A stretch of DNA of 10,123 bases from Clostridiaceae bacterium (lineage in GTDB: Bacteria; Bacillota; Clostridia; Oscillospirales; Acutalibacteraceae), in assembly GCA_016295895.1 (NCBI GenBank), contig JAEDKI010000060.1, positions 1-10,123 on the forward strand. Reading direction: 5' to 3'. Below, piece by piece: positions 1-5,510 of this stretch; position 1 is the first letter of the stretch, and every line of letters starts with the position of its first letter. Below the pieces are notes generated by a model. The model ran no database searches. It had not been told where the DNA came from and saw only the letters and a program-made list of their open reading frames with translations. The position numbers and the translations under genes are program-made.

Positions 1-6
1 TTTCAT
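1..6 (-). CDS. rplA: Start of rplA, ribosomal protein L1 (truncated by window edge)
   Basis: Only the first two codons (ATG AAA, Met-Lys) are inside the window. The start is supported by a strong Shine-Dalgarno sequence, GGGAGG at positions 18-23, 11 bases upstream. In bacteria the gene after rplK is almost always rplA, and clostridial L1 proteins commonly begin Met-Lys. L1 forms the L1 stalk of the 50S subunit and is the usual translational repressor of the L11 operon. The identification rests on gene order and on the L1-like RNA motif just upstream, not on protein sequence. Confidence 0.75.
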
Positions 7-28
7 GTTAATTAATTCCTCCCAATCA

Positions 29-56
29 TGTGGTTAATCGGATTATTCCTCCCACA
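29..56 (-). promoter_or_regulatory. Putative L1-binding operator hairpin in the rplK-rplA spacer
   Basis: Read on the minus strand, the spacer holds TGTGG, then GA, a GG, the loop AATAAT, a CC, GATTAA, and CCACA. The outer TGTGG/CCACA stem (5 bp) and inner GG/CC pair are separated by an asymmetric internal loop, GA on one side and GATTAA on the other. This matches the layout of known L1-binding mRNA sites, which mimic the L1 site of 23S rRNA (stem, GA opposite a GA-rich strand, short inner stem). It lies 23 bases before the rplA ATG, so a bound L1 could block initiation. The assignment is by pattern recognition from memory; no covariance model was run. Confidence 0.6.
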
Positions 57-63
57 GTATGCA

Positions 64-489
64 TCAATCAGCTACGGTAACGCCCATGCTGCGAGCCGTG
101 CCTGCGATCATGCTCATAGCTGCTTCAACCGAAGCAGCGTTGAGGTCGGGCATCTTCTGCTCGGCAATCTTGCGTATCTGCTCTGTTGTGATTGTTGCAA
201 CCTTGGTCTTGTTGGGAACGCCCGAACCGCTCTCAATGCCGCAAGCCTTCTTGATGAGGACAGCAGCCGGCGGTGTCTTGGTTATAAAGCTGAATGTGCG
301 GTCAGCATAAACCGTGATAACAACAGGGATAATAAGACCCATGTCGTTCTTTGTGCGCTCATTGAATTCCTTTGTGAAGGACATGATGTTAACGCCGTGC
401 TGACCGAGAGCCGGGCCTACAGGGGGAGCCGGAGTGGCCTTGCCTGCAGGAATCTGTAACTTAATTAAGCCGACAACTTTCTGTGCCAT
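64..489 (-). CDS. rplK: Ribosomal protein L11
   Basis: This 141-residue protein is the usual length for L11. L11 binds the GTPase-associated centre of 23S rRNA, supports elongation-factor turnover and stringent-response signalling, and is the target region of thiopeptide antibiotics. The N-terminal domain carries the diagnostic proline-rich stretch PAGKATPAPPVGPALGQ at residues 14-30, followed by HGVNIM (31-36). The C-terminal RNA-binding domain (about 70-141) contains KTPPAAVLIKKACGIESGSG. The reading frame extends upstream to an ATG at 546, but the start at 489 is chosen: it gives the conserved MAQKVVG N-terminus and has GGAGG at 500-504, 10 bases upstream. It is the fourth gene of the rpmG-secE-nusG-rplK operon, and an L1-like hairpin precedes it. 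Nothing in the protein looks unusual. Confidence 0.98.
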   Translation of the reverse strand: MAQKVVGLIKLQIPAGKATPAPPVGPALGQHGVNIMSFTKEFNERTKNDMGLIIPVVITVYADRTFSFITKTPPAAVLIKKACGIESGSGVPNKTKVATITTEQIRKIAEQKMPDLNAASVEAAMSMIAGTARSMGVTVAD

Positions 490-511
490 AATTAATAAAC
501 CTCCATTATTT

Positions 512-546
512 GTGGTAAATTGCGGAGCTTCTTCAGCTCCTCCCAC
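512..546 (-). promoter_or_regulatory. Putative L1-binding operator hairpin before rplK
   Basis: On the minus strand the nusG-rplK spacer contains GTGG (546-543), GA, a perfect 6-bp hairpin GGAGCT/AGCTCC (540-535 with 529-524, loop GAAGA), the unpaired strand GCAATTTA, and CCAC (515-512). The outer GTGG/CCAC stem with GA opposite a longer single strand has the same plan as the element before rplA and as the classical L1 site ahead of rplK in other bacteria. It ends 8 bases before the rplK Shine-Dalgarno GGAGG. The 3' internal-loop strand is 8 bases and departs from the GATTAA of the other copy, so it may be the weaker site. Confidence 0.55.
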
Positions 547-590
547 GAAGCCCTGTCCGTCAAGGCAGGACTGCGCCTGTCAAAGCGCTA

Positions 591-617
591 AATTTGAAAG
601 GGAAAAACCCTCAAATT
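591..617 (-). other. Hairpin just after the nusG stop codon
   Basis: On the minus strand AATTTGA (617-611) pairs with TCAAATT (597-591), and GGG (610-608) with CCC (602-600), with a TTTTT loop and a two-base bulge. It begins 6 bases after the nusG stop. It is not followed by a T-run, so it does not look like an intrinsic terminator. It may stabilise the upstream mRNA 3' end, mark a processing site, or tune expression between nusG and rplK. A second weak stem, GTCCTG/CAGGGC at 571-566 with 555-550, follows before the L1-like element. Function is inferred only. Confidence 0.45.
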
Positions 618-623
618 CCGTGA

Positions 624-1172
624 TTATTCGGCAAGCTCAACCTGATCAAGCTCAAGCTCGACCGTTGTCTGTTTGCCAAAGAGAGCAGAAACCGAAACTT
701 TAACCGTGTTATTTTCGGTGTCAATGCTTTCAACAACGCCCGTAAACCCGTCAAAAATTTCATCGATGATGTTGACCGTGTCGCCAACCTTATATGAAAC
801 CTCAACGCTTCTCTTTTCGACTCCGAGCCTGATAACTTCTTCGTCGGTAAGAGGAATTGCTTTGTTTTCGGGGCCGACAAAGCCCGTAACGCCTCTTGTG
901 TTGCGAATGAGCAGCCATGTTTCGTCGCTCATTGCGGGGCGGTTGTCTCTGTCGGGAGAAACGGCTACCTTAACGAGAACATAACCGGGGAAAAGCTTGC
1001 GCTCAACCTCTTTTTTCTTCTCAGCGTCGGTAACAATCTCCGTCGGAATCTTGACTTCAAGAATCTGATCCTGCATTTTACGGTTTTCGACCATCTTTTC
1101 GATGTTAGTCGCAACCTTGTTTTCGTAACCGGAGTAGGTATGAACTACATACCATCTTGTGTCTGCTGACAT
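624..1172 (-). CDS. nusG: Transcription termination/antitermination factor NusG
   Basis: This 182-residue protein is full length for NusG. NusG binds the beta' clamp-helices region of elongating RNA polymerase to modulate pausing and, in other bacteria, links transcription to translation or Rho. The N-terminal NGN domain (about 1-115) shows WYVVHTYSGYENKV (residues 7-20), the FPGYVLVK strand (61-68) and TGFVGP (96-101). The KOW domain occupies about 126-180, with YKVGDTVNIID and the FTGVV turn. The ATG at 1172 is preceded by GGAGG at 1180-1184, 7 bases upstream. The gene starts 15 bases after the secE stop, so the two are cotranscribed and the Shine-Dalgarno sits in the short spacer. The order secE-nusG-rplK is highly conserved in bacteria and supports the call. 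Confidence 0.98.
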   Translation of the reverse strand: MSADTRWYVVHTYSGYENKVATNIEKMVENRKMQDQILEVKIPTEIVTDAEKKKEVERKLFPGYVLVKVAVSPDRDNRPAMSDETWLLIRNTRGVTGFVGPENKAIPLTDEEVIRLGVEKRSVEVSYKVGDTVNIIDEIFDGFTGVVESIDTENNTVKVSVSALFGKQTTVELELDQVELAE

Positions 1173-1187
1173 CTGATTCCCTCCGTA

Positions 1188-1571
1188 TCAGCCGATAAAG
1201 CTGTTTGCGAGCGAAATAAGCCCCTGAGCGGCGGCGGTTGTTGTTGCCGTGTCGGATGACGCTGATTCGCCGATGCTCTGAGCTGCTCTTTCGAGAAGGG
1301 AAAGACCCTGAGAAAGGAGCCAGTCAACGCCGTAAATCGCTACTCCGCAGATTGCAACTGCAGCAAGAACGACAGCCGTTGATTTAAGAACTGTTTTTGC
1401 ATCGGGCCAAACAATCTTCTTGATTTCGCCCTTGATATCCTTGCAGAACTTCTTGATTGCCTTGCCGGCTCTGACGAAAAAGTTTCCGTTAGGGTTAGCA
1501 GGCTTCTTGTCCTTTTTCTTGTCGGCGGCGGCAACCTTTTCTGCTGCTTGGGAAATATCCTTTTTAGCCAT
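1188..1571 (-). CDS. secE: Preprotein translocase subunit SecE
   Basis: SecE clamps the two halves of SecY in the SecYEG protein-export channel of the cytoplasmic membrane. The 127-residue protein has a Lys/Ala-rich N-terminus (1-30) and an amphipathic cytoplasmic helix with the conserved KGEIKKIVWPDAKTV segment (47-61). A single transmembrane helix follows at about 63-90. After it comes a tail of roughly 35 residues rich in Ala, Ser and Thr, predicted outside the membrane. Single-span Gram-positive SecE proteins are usually nearer 60-80 residues, so both ends are extended. The ATG at 1571 has GGGAGG at 1581-1586, 9 bases upstream. It begins 17 bases after the rpmG stop codon and lies 15 bases before nusG, in the standard order. 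Confidence 0.95.
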   Translation of the reverse strand: MAKKDISQAAEKVAAADKKKDKKPANPNGNFFVRAGKAIKKFCKDIKGEIKKIVWPDAKTVLKSTAVVLAAVAICGVAIYGVDWLLSQGLSLLERAAQSIGESASSDTATTTAAAQGLISLANSFIG

Positions 1572-1588
1572 AGGTTATATCCTCCCGC

Positions 1589-1753
1589 TTATTTTGATTC
1601 TTTGTGGAGAGTATGCTTCCTGCAGAAACGGCAGTACTTGTTCATCTCCAACCTGTCCGGTGTGTTCTGCTTGTTTTTCATTGTGTTATAATTGCGCTGT
1701 TTGCATTCGGTGCAAGAAAGTGTAATTTTAACTCTTTTACCGTTAGCAGCCAT
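1589..1753 (-). CDS. rpmG: Ribosomal protein L33, zinc-binding form
   Basis: This 54-residue 50S subunit protein has two CxxC pairs, C14/C17 (CTEC) and C41/C44 (CRFC), forming the zinc ribbon of the zinc-containing type of L33. The core ITLSCTECKQRNYNT followed by KNKQNTPDRLEMNKYCRFC is diagnostic. The frame runs upstream to 1807, but the ATG at 1753 is chosen because GGAGG lies at 1762-1766, 8 bases upstream, and because it gives the usual short N-terminus. It is the first gene of the operon, with a strong promoter and a structured leader of about 130 nt ahead of it. Many bacteria switch between zinc and zinc-free L33 paralogues under zinc limitation, but no Zur-like site is evident here. 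Confidence 0.97.
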   Translation of the reverse strand: MAANGKRVKITLSCTECKQRNYNTMKNKQNTPDRLEMNKYCRFCRKHTLHKESK

Positions 1754-1882
1754 GTGCGGCACCTCCATTTTCGGAATATTTAGCCCTGCTGCAGGTCTAT
1801 CAGGCAACCTGAGGGCAGAGCTCAGGCCTCCCTCTGCGTTTATTGATTTTTGGGTGCAAAAAAAGAACCCTCTTGCAGAGGT
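1754..1882 (-). promoter_or_regulatory. Structured 5' leader of the rpmG operon with possible attenuator
   Basis: The transcript should begin near 1882. Its first bases form CCTCT-GCA-AGAGG (1881-1869), followed after GTTC by seven T residues (1864-1858), resembling a weak intrinsic terminator. The same 5' arm, CCTCTGC (1881-1875), is perfectly complementary over 7 bp to GCAGAGG (1837-1831), which would disrupt that hairpin. GCAGAG can also pair with CTCTGC in the loop of a further 6-bp hairpin, CCTGAG/CTCAGG, around 1827-1809. These mutually exclusive pairings resemble an attenuator or a protein-responsive leader. I recognise no known riboswitch or r-protein leader class. The leader ends with the rpmG Shine-Dalgarno. 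Confidence 0.45.
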
Positions 1883-1888
1883 AAAACT

Positions 1889-1917
1889 ATATTATCACAT
1901 TTACCCCCGGCAGTCAA
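1889..1917 (-). promoter_or_regulatory. Sigma-A promoter of the rpmG-secE-nusG-rplK operon
   Basis: On the minus strand a -35 box TTGACT (1917-1912) and a -10 box TAATAT (1894-1889) are separated by exactly 17 bases, close to the housekeeping consensus. An A-rich tract just upstream (about 1921-1937) resembles an UP element, as expected for a highly expressed ribosomal operon. Transcription should start near 1882. No clear intrinsic terminator separates it from the ddh gene ending at 1961, so read-through from ddh is possible. Confidence 0.85.
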
Positions 1918-1960
1918 GCCCTTTTTTATGATTTTGGTATATTTATTTTTTATTACATTA

Positions 1961-2944
1961 TTAAAGCAGATATTCTATAAGCTCCGCTCCGCTTTTCTGC
2001 GAAAGCATTGCGGGAGAAATATCAAGAACGGTTTTGCAGCCGATTTCGCCCGAGGAATTGAGTCTGAACGCCGCCCTTGCGTATGCAAGCAAAACGCTTG
2101 AGGTAAACTCGGGGTTTGAATCGAGCTTCAGCGAATATTCGATGATGTGCTTATGCTCGCTGTTTGCGCCCGTCACTCCCGAGCGGATAACAAAGCCCTG
2201 ATGCGGCAGTCCGCCGTGCTTTTCTTCAAGCTCTTCCTGTGTGACAAATGTTACGGTTGTATCGTAATCGGCAAAATAATTCGGCATGGATTTTATATCC
2301 TGCTCGATTTTTGCTTTATCTGCGCCGGGCTTTGCAACAACATAGCATTCTCTCGTGTGCTTCATTCGGGTTGTCAGCTCGGGATTTTCGCCGTTTCTGA
2401 CCGCTTCGAGAGCCTCGGGAACGGGAACGGTGTACTGCCTTGCGTCCGCAACTCCCTCAACCCGTCTGATTGCGTCGGAATGACCCTGGCTGACGCCTCT
2501 GCCCCAGAATGTGTAATCCTTGCCTTCGGGGAGAATTGATGCCGCATAAAGATGGTTGAGCGAAAACAGACCCGGATCCCAGCCGACCGAGATAATGGCA
2601 GTTGTTCCGCCCGCTCTTGCCGCCTTGTCAACATTATTATAATGCTCGGCGATTCTTGCGTGGGTGTCAAAGCTGTCAATAACATTGAAATATTTTGCAA
2701 TTTCGGGCGTCTGAACGGGAAGATCCGTTGCACTTCCGCCGCACATTATCATAACATCAATTTTATCCTTGAATTTTTCAACATCGTTGACCGATGCAAC
2801 CTCTGCGCCCTCAAAAACCGTTTTGACCTGAGACGGGTCTCTGCGTGTGAATATTGCCGCAAGGGTCATGTCGGGGTTCTGTCGGATTGCGCATTCAACC
2901 CCTTTGCCTATATTTCCGTAACCGTAAATTCCGATTCTTATCAT
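1961..2944 (-). CDS. ddh: meso-Diaminopimelate dehydrogenase
   Basis: This 327-residue NADP-dependent enzyme interconverts L-tetrahydrodipicolinate, ammonia and NADPH with meso-2,6-diaminopimelate. It is a one-step shortcut supplying lysine and the peptidoglycan cross-linking residue. The N-terminal Rossmann fold has GYGNIG at residues 8-13. Further matches to the Corynebacterium enzyme, recalled from memory, are CGGSATD (about 69-75), DSFDTH (about 91-96), SVGWDPGLFSLN and the long signature TFWGRGVSQGHSDAIRR, plus PHQGFVI near the C-terminal substrate region. Length equals the family norm of about 320-330. The reading frame extends to 3127, but the ATG at 2944 gives the correct N-terminus and has GAGG at 2950-2953 within AGGAGTGAGG. 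It lies 22 bases after the U32-family gene, probably in the same operon. Confidence 0.96.
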   Translation of the reverse strand: MIRIGIYGYGNIGKGVECAIRQNPDMTLAAIFTRRDPSQVKTVFEGAEVASVNDVEKFKDKIDVMIMCGGSATDLPVQTPEIAKYFNVIDSFDTHARIAEHYNNVDKAARAGGTTAIISVGWDPGLFSLNHLYAASILPEGKDYTFWGRGVSQGHSDAIRRVEGVADARQYTVPVPEALEAVRNGENPELTTRMKHTRECYVVAKPGADKAKIEQDIKSMPNYFADYDTTVTFVTQEELEEKHGGLPHQGFVIRSGVTGANSEHKHIIEYSLKLDSNPEFTSSVLLAYARAAFRLNSSGEIGCKTVLDISPAMLSQKSGAELIEYLL

Positions 2945-2966
2945 TGTTACCTCACTCCTGACAATT

Positions 2967-5015
2967 CTATAGCACATTTTTGAAATAAAGCCCTCTGGTG
3001 AAATCGCCCGACGGCTTTTCATTATTATTATAAGCGGATATAACTCTCCCGCATTGCTCCCTGCTCTCATCGGTGAAATAGAGCAAGCCGAAATCAAGCG
3101 AACGGAAGCTGTCTTTTTTATCGGCAAGCCAGAGAGGGCGTGAATTCAGGATAACGCTCGCTCCGTTTTTGCAGACCACGGGGAACTCAACGCCCATTCG
3201 GTCAACAAGCCTGCTTTTTGAGCCGCATTCGGCGCAGGTGAGTTTATTTTTTATAGGGCAGTTTCTTGTCAGCATCAGCGGAATCCGCCCGTAAATCATT
3301 GCTCCCCTCGGAATATCTCCGCCGAGCCTTTCGGCATCGCCGATGTTTATTTCGCAGGAAAGCAGGCAGTCTTTTGCTCCGAGACGGTCAAGCTCTCCGA
3401 GAGAAAGACTGTTGAAAATATTCATTCCGAAGCCGCCTGCAAAGCCGAGACCCGCTTTTTCGGCGATGCCCGCTCCGTCAAGCGTGCATATCCATGCAAG
3501 GTCAACGCCGGCGTTTTTCAGAATTTTCAGCTTTTCAATATATTTATCCGCAGAGGAGAACACCGCCGACGGAATTTCAACCGCCGTTTCAATCCCCGCC
3601 GCATTCAGCCTTTTAACCGTTTCTTCACTCGCTTCAATCGGGAGAATCACTCTTGATATTCCGCTGAGGTTCTCGGGTATCTGTTCCTCAAGGAAAAATC
3701 TTGCATGAAATCCGAAATGCTTCGGGCTGTGAGAGACCTTCTCGGGTCTGAACTCCGAAATCTCGATCTTTTCTCTGCGGATTATCTCCGCTTCAAGAAG
3801 CGAAAGAGCCTCACGGCGCAGAGAATTGAGCGCACCCGCAGAAGCATTAAGCCCCGGCATGAAATCAATTTCGATATTTCGGGCAAAAAACTGAGTTCCG
3901 CCGCATTTTGAAAGACGCTGAGCCAATTCTTCACGGCTGAGCGGCTTATTGAGCGCAGGCTCGGGCTGAATTTCGCTTACCGCCTTGACGCTTTTTCCGA
4001 GAGCCGAAGCAGAAAGGCTGAGGGGCATGTCCTGCCTGAAAACAAGCGAAAAATCCACGGGAATCAGCGGATTTTCGTTGTCATAAAGCCTTTGCAAATC
4101 GGAGAGTGCTCCTGCCGCTTCAACAACATCTTCTTTTCGCCTTGTGCCGAACATATCTTTGCCGAGCTTCCCCTCAAAATAGCCTTTTGTGAAGCCCGAA
4201 CGGGAAAAAACGGCTTTTAAGCCGTCGTCAATCTTTTTATCCCGATTATGAGAAAGGCTGTTTTTGCATGCCGTCACGGCGGCGGCAACATATTCGGGGC
4301 GTTTCATTCTGCCCTCGATTTTGAACGAGCAGACTCCCGCTTTTTCAAGCCTTTCAAGCTCGTCAACAAGCGACAGATCTTTAAGGCTGAGATTGTTCCC
4401 GCCCTTTCCGTTAACTCCGAACGGCAAACGGCACGGCTGAGCGCAAAGCCCCCTGTTGCCGCTTCTTCCGCCGATAACCGAGCTCATCAGGCATTGACCC
4501 GAAACGCACATGCACAGCGCTCCGTGAACAAAATATTCAAGCTCCATATCCGTTTGAGCCGAAATGGATTTTATTTCCTTTTCGGAAAGCTCACGGGGCA
4601 GAACCGCTCTTGAAAATCCGAGCTTTTCAAGGATTCTGATGCCCTCGATGCTCTGAACGGACATCTGAGTTGAGGCGTGCATGGGCATGGCGGGAGCCGC
4701 CTGCCGCACAATTGAGACAAGCGCCAAATCCTGAATTATGAGCGCATCGACCGAAGCTTCGCAGGCGTCCTTAACCGCTTCATATGCCGCTTCAAGCTCA
4801 CCGTCGCCGACAATGGTGTTGACGGTCAGATAAACCTTAACATTTCTTGCGTGGCAGTATTCAACCGCCTCGGCAAGCTCCTCACGGGAAAAATTTGAAG
4901 CGTTTCTGCGGGCGTTGAGCGTTTTGCCGCCGAGATAAACTGCGTTCGCTCCGCAGCGCACCGCCGCCTGCAGGGCTTCAAAGCTTCCTGCGGGAGCTAA
5001 AATTTCCGCCGCCAT
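2967..5015 (-). CDS. U32-family protein with DUF3656-like C-terminal region (RlhA/YdcP-like)
   Basis: This 682-residue protein belongs to the U32 family, historically called collagenase-like peptidases. Characterised relatives (RlhA, TrhP, UbiU/UbiV) are iron-sulfur proteins needed for hydroxylation of RNA or quinone precursors. The N-terminal barrel starts with ELLAPAGS-like AEILAPAGSFEAL. The signature FVHGALC...SGQC...GGRSGNRGLCAQPC spans residues 162-195. C168, C175, C191 and C229 are spaced much like the four cluster cysteines of UbiU. A DUF3656-like region follows (about 300-420), as in E. coli RlhA, which makes 5-hydroxycytidine in 23S rRNA. The far C-terminus (about 435-682) resembles a second U32-like barrel and carries another cysteine set, C586, C594, C597 and C615. 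The start overlaps the zapA stop by one base (TAATG) with no visible Shine-Dalgarno, suggesting translational coupling. RNA hydroxylation is inferred; the true substrate is unknown. Confidence 0.9.
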   Translation of the reverse strand: MAAEILAPAGSFEALQAAVRCGANAVYLGGKTLNARRNASNFSREELAEAVEYCHARNVKVYLTVNTIVGDGELEAAYEAVKDACEASVDALIIQDLALVSIVRQAAPAMPMHASTQMSVQSIEGIRILEKLGFSRAVLPRELSEKEIKSISAQTDMELEYFVHGALCMCVSGQCLMSSVIGGRSGNRGLCAQPCRLPFGVNGKGGNNLSLKDLSLVDELERLEKAGVCSFKIEGRMKRPEYVAAAVTACKNSLSHNRDKKIDDGLKAVFSRSGFTKGYFEGKLGKDMFGTRRKEDVVEAAGALSDLQRLYDNENPLIPVDFSLVFRQDMPLSLSASALGKSVKAVSEIQPEPALNKPLSREELAQRLSKCGGTQFFARNIEIDFMPGLNASAGALNSLRREALSLLEAEIIRREKIEISEFRPEKVSHSPKHFGFHARFFLEEQIPENLSGISRVILPIEASEETVKRLNAAGIETAVEIPSAVFSSADKYIEKLKILKNAGVDLAWICTLDGAGIAEKAGLGFAGGFGMNIFNSLSLGELDRLGAKDCLLSCEINIGDAERLGGDIPRGAMIYGRIPLMLTRNCPIKNKLTCAECGSKSRLVDRMGVEFPVVCKNGASVILNSRPLWLADKKDSFRSLDFGLLYFTDESREQCGRVISAYNNNEKPSGDFTRGLYFKNVL

Positions 5016-5350
5016 TATTTTGAGGCTTTAACGGCGGCAAGCTCCTTTGACAGCCTTTCAAGCTCACGCTTTGAAATCTCGGCATCGGTTCTTGCTCTTG
5101 CCGCATCCTCAAGATATTCCTGAATCTGAGTTCTCAGGTTTTCGGAAACGGTTTCGCTCTTTTTTGCGGCGTCCGCATATTCAAGAGCGGTTACGATTGC
5201 CGCCTGAGTAACGGATATTCTTGCATTGTCACGCAGAAGCGTGCTGATTTTCTTGTCAAGCTCCTCGCCGAGCTTGGCAACATAATCAAGGTCGTCATCC
5301 GTGCCGATATTGTATTCCTCGCCGGCAATCAAAAGTCTTATTTTTTCCAT
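5015..5350 (-). CDS. zapA: Cell division protein ZapA
   Basis: This 111-residue protein is the length of Gram-positive ZapA, a cytoplasmic protein that bundles and stabilises FtsZ filaments at the division site. The N-terminal half has the typical strand and turn IRLLIAGEEYNI, then DDDLDYVAKLGEELDKKI, the most recognisable ZapA segment. Residues about 64-107 are a charged, heptad-like coiled coil used for dimer/tetramer formation. A GTG start at 5359 would add three residues. The ATG at 5350 is preferred because the GGGGTG sequence (5362-5357) sits 6 bases ahead of it, whereas it would overlap the GTG. Its stop overlaps the start of the U32 gene. Pairing of zapA with a U32 gene is common in Clostridia. 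Confidence 0.93.
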   Translation of the reverse strand: MEKIRLLIAGEEYNIGTDDDLDYVAKLGEELDKKISTLLRDNARISVTQAAIVTALEYADAAKKSETVSENLRTQIQEYLEDAARARTDAEISKRELERLSKELAAVKASK

Positions 5351-5376
5351 AGCTTTCACCCCGTAAAATATTAATA

Positions 5377-5459
5377 CATATCAATTATACATCATTTCAA
5401 TAACATAATAAAGATTTTTTTTAAATTTTTCTCACTATTTTTATCCGATAATTGATATG
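5377..5459. repeat. 12-bp inverted repeat spanning the divergent promoters
   Basis: ATAATTGATATG occurs on the minus strand at 5388-5377 and on the plus strand at 5448-5459. One copy overlaps the -10 of the zapA promoter and the other the -35 of the lipoprotein promoter. The copies are about 71 bp apart. The region is very AT-rich, so part of the match is explained by promoter consensus and composition. A shared regulator is possible but unproven. Confidence 0.5.
5384..5412 (-). promoter_or_regulatory. Probable promoter of the zapA-U32-ddh operon
   Basis: On the minus strand there is a perfect -10 box TATAAT (5389-5384). At 17 bases spacing lies TTTATT (5412-5407), a poor -35 match. Transcription would begin near 5377, leaving a leader of about 27 nt with the GGGGTG Shine-Dalgarno before zapA. 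The -10 box partly lies in a 12-bp sequence that recurs inverted at the opposite promoter. Confidence 0.6.
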
Positions 5460-5480
5460 ACGAAAAAAATATGTTATAAT
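5452..5480 (+). promoter_or_regulatory. Sigma-A promoter of the lipoprotein gene
   Basis: The -35 box TTGATA (5452-5457) and -10 box TATAAT (5475-5480) have an ideal 17-base spacer, and TGT immediately before the -10 makes it an extended -10. The expected start is near 5487, giving a leader of about 24 nt that contains the AAGGA ribosome binding site. This is one of the best promoter matches in the window. Confidence 0.85.
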
Positions 5481-5510
5481 TTGAATATCATGTGAAAAGG
5501 ATTGGTTAAA

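Noticed and set aside
12..29. Five-codon mini-ORF (MIGRN) starting at ATG 29 just before rplA
   Set aside because: Its nearest upstream GGGAGG is about 18 bases away, it is out of frame with rplA, and it overlaps the rplA ribosome binding site. It is more simply part of the L1-like spacer.
64..546. Longer rplK reading frame starting at 546
   Set aside because: The extra 19 residues cover the L1-like hairpin and ribosome binding site. The start at 489 has a good Shine-Dalgarno and the conserved L11 N-terminus.
547..590. TTGACA-like sequence as an internal promoter for rplK
   Set aside because: On the minus strand TTTGACA near 585-579 has no acceptable -10 box 16-18 bases downstream.
2945..3127. 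Extended ddh N-terminus from 3127
   Set aside because: It would overlap the U32 gene by 160 bases. The Rossmann motif starts directly after the ATG at 2944, which has its own ribosome binding site.
5490..5495. ATG-TGA start-stop pair in the lipoprotein leader
   Set aside because: It lies only a few bases from the predicted transcription start, has no ribosome binding site, and is likely accidental.
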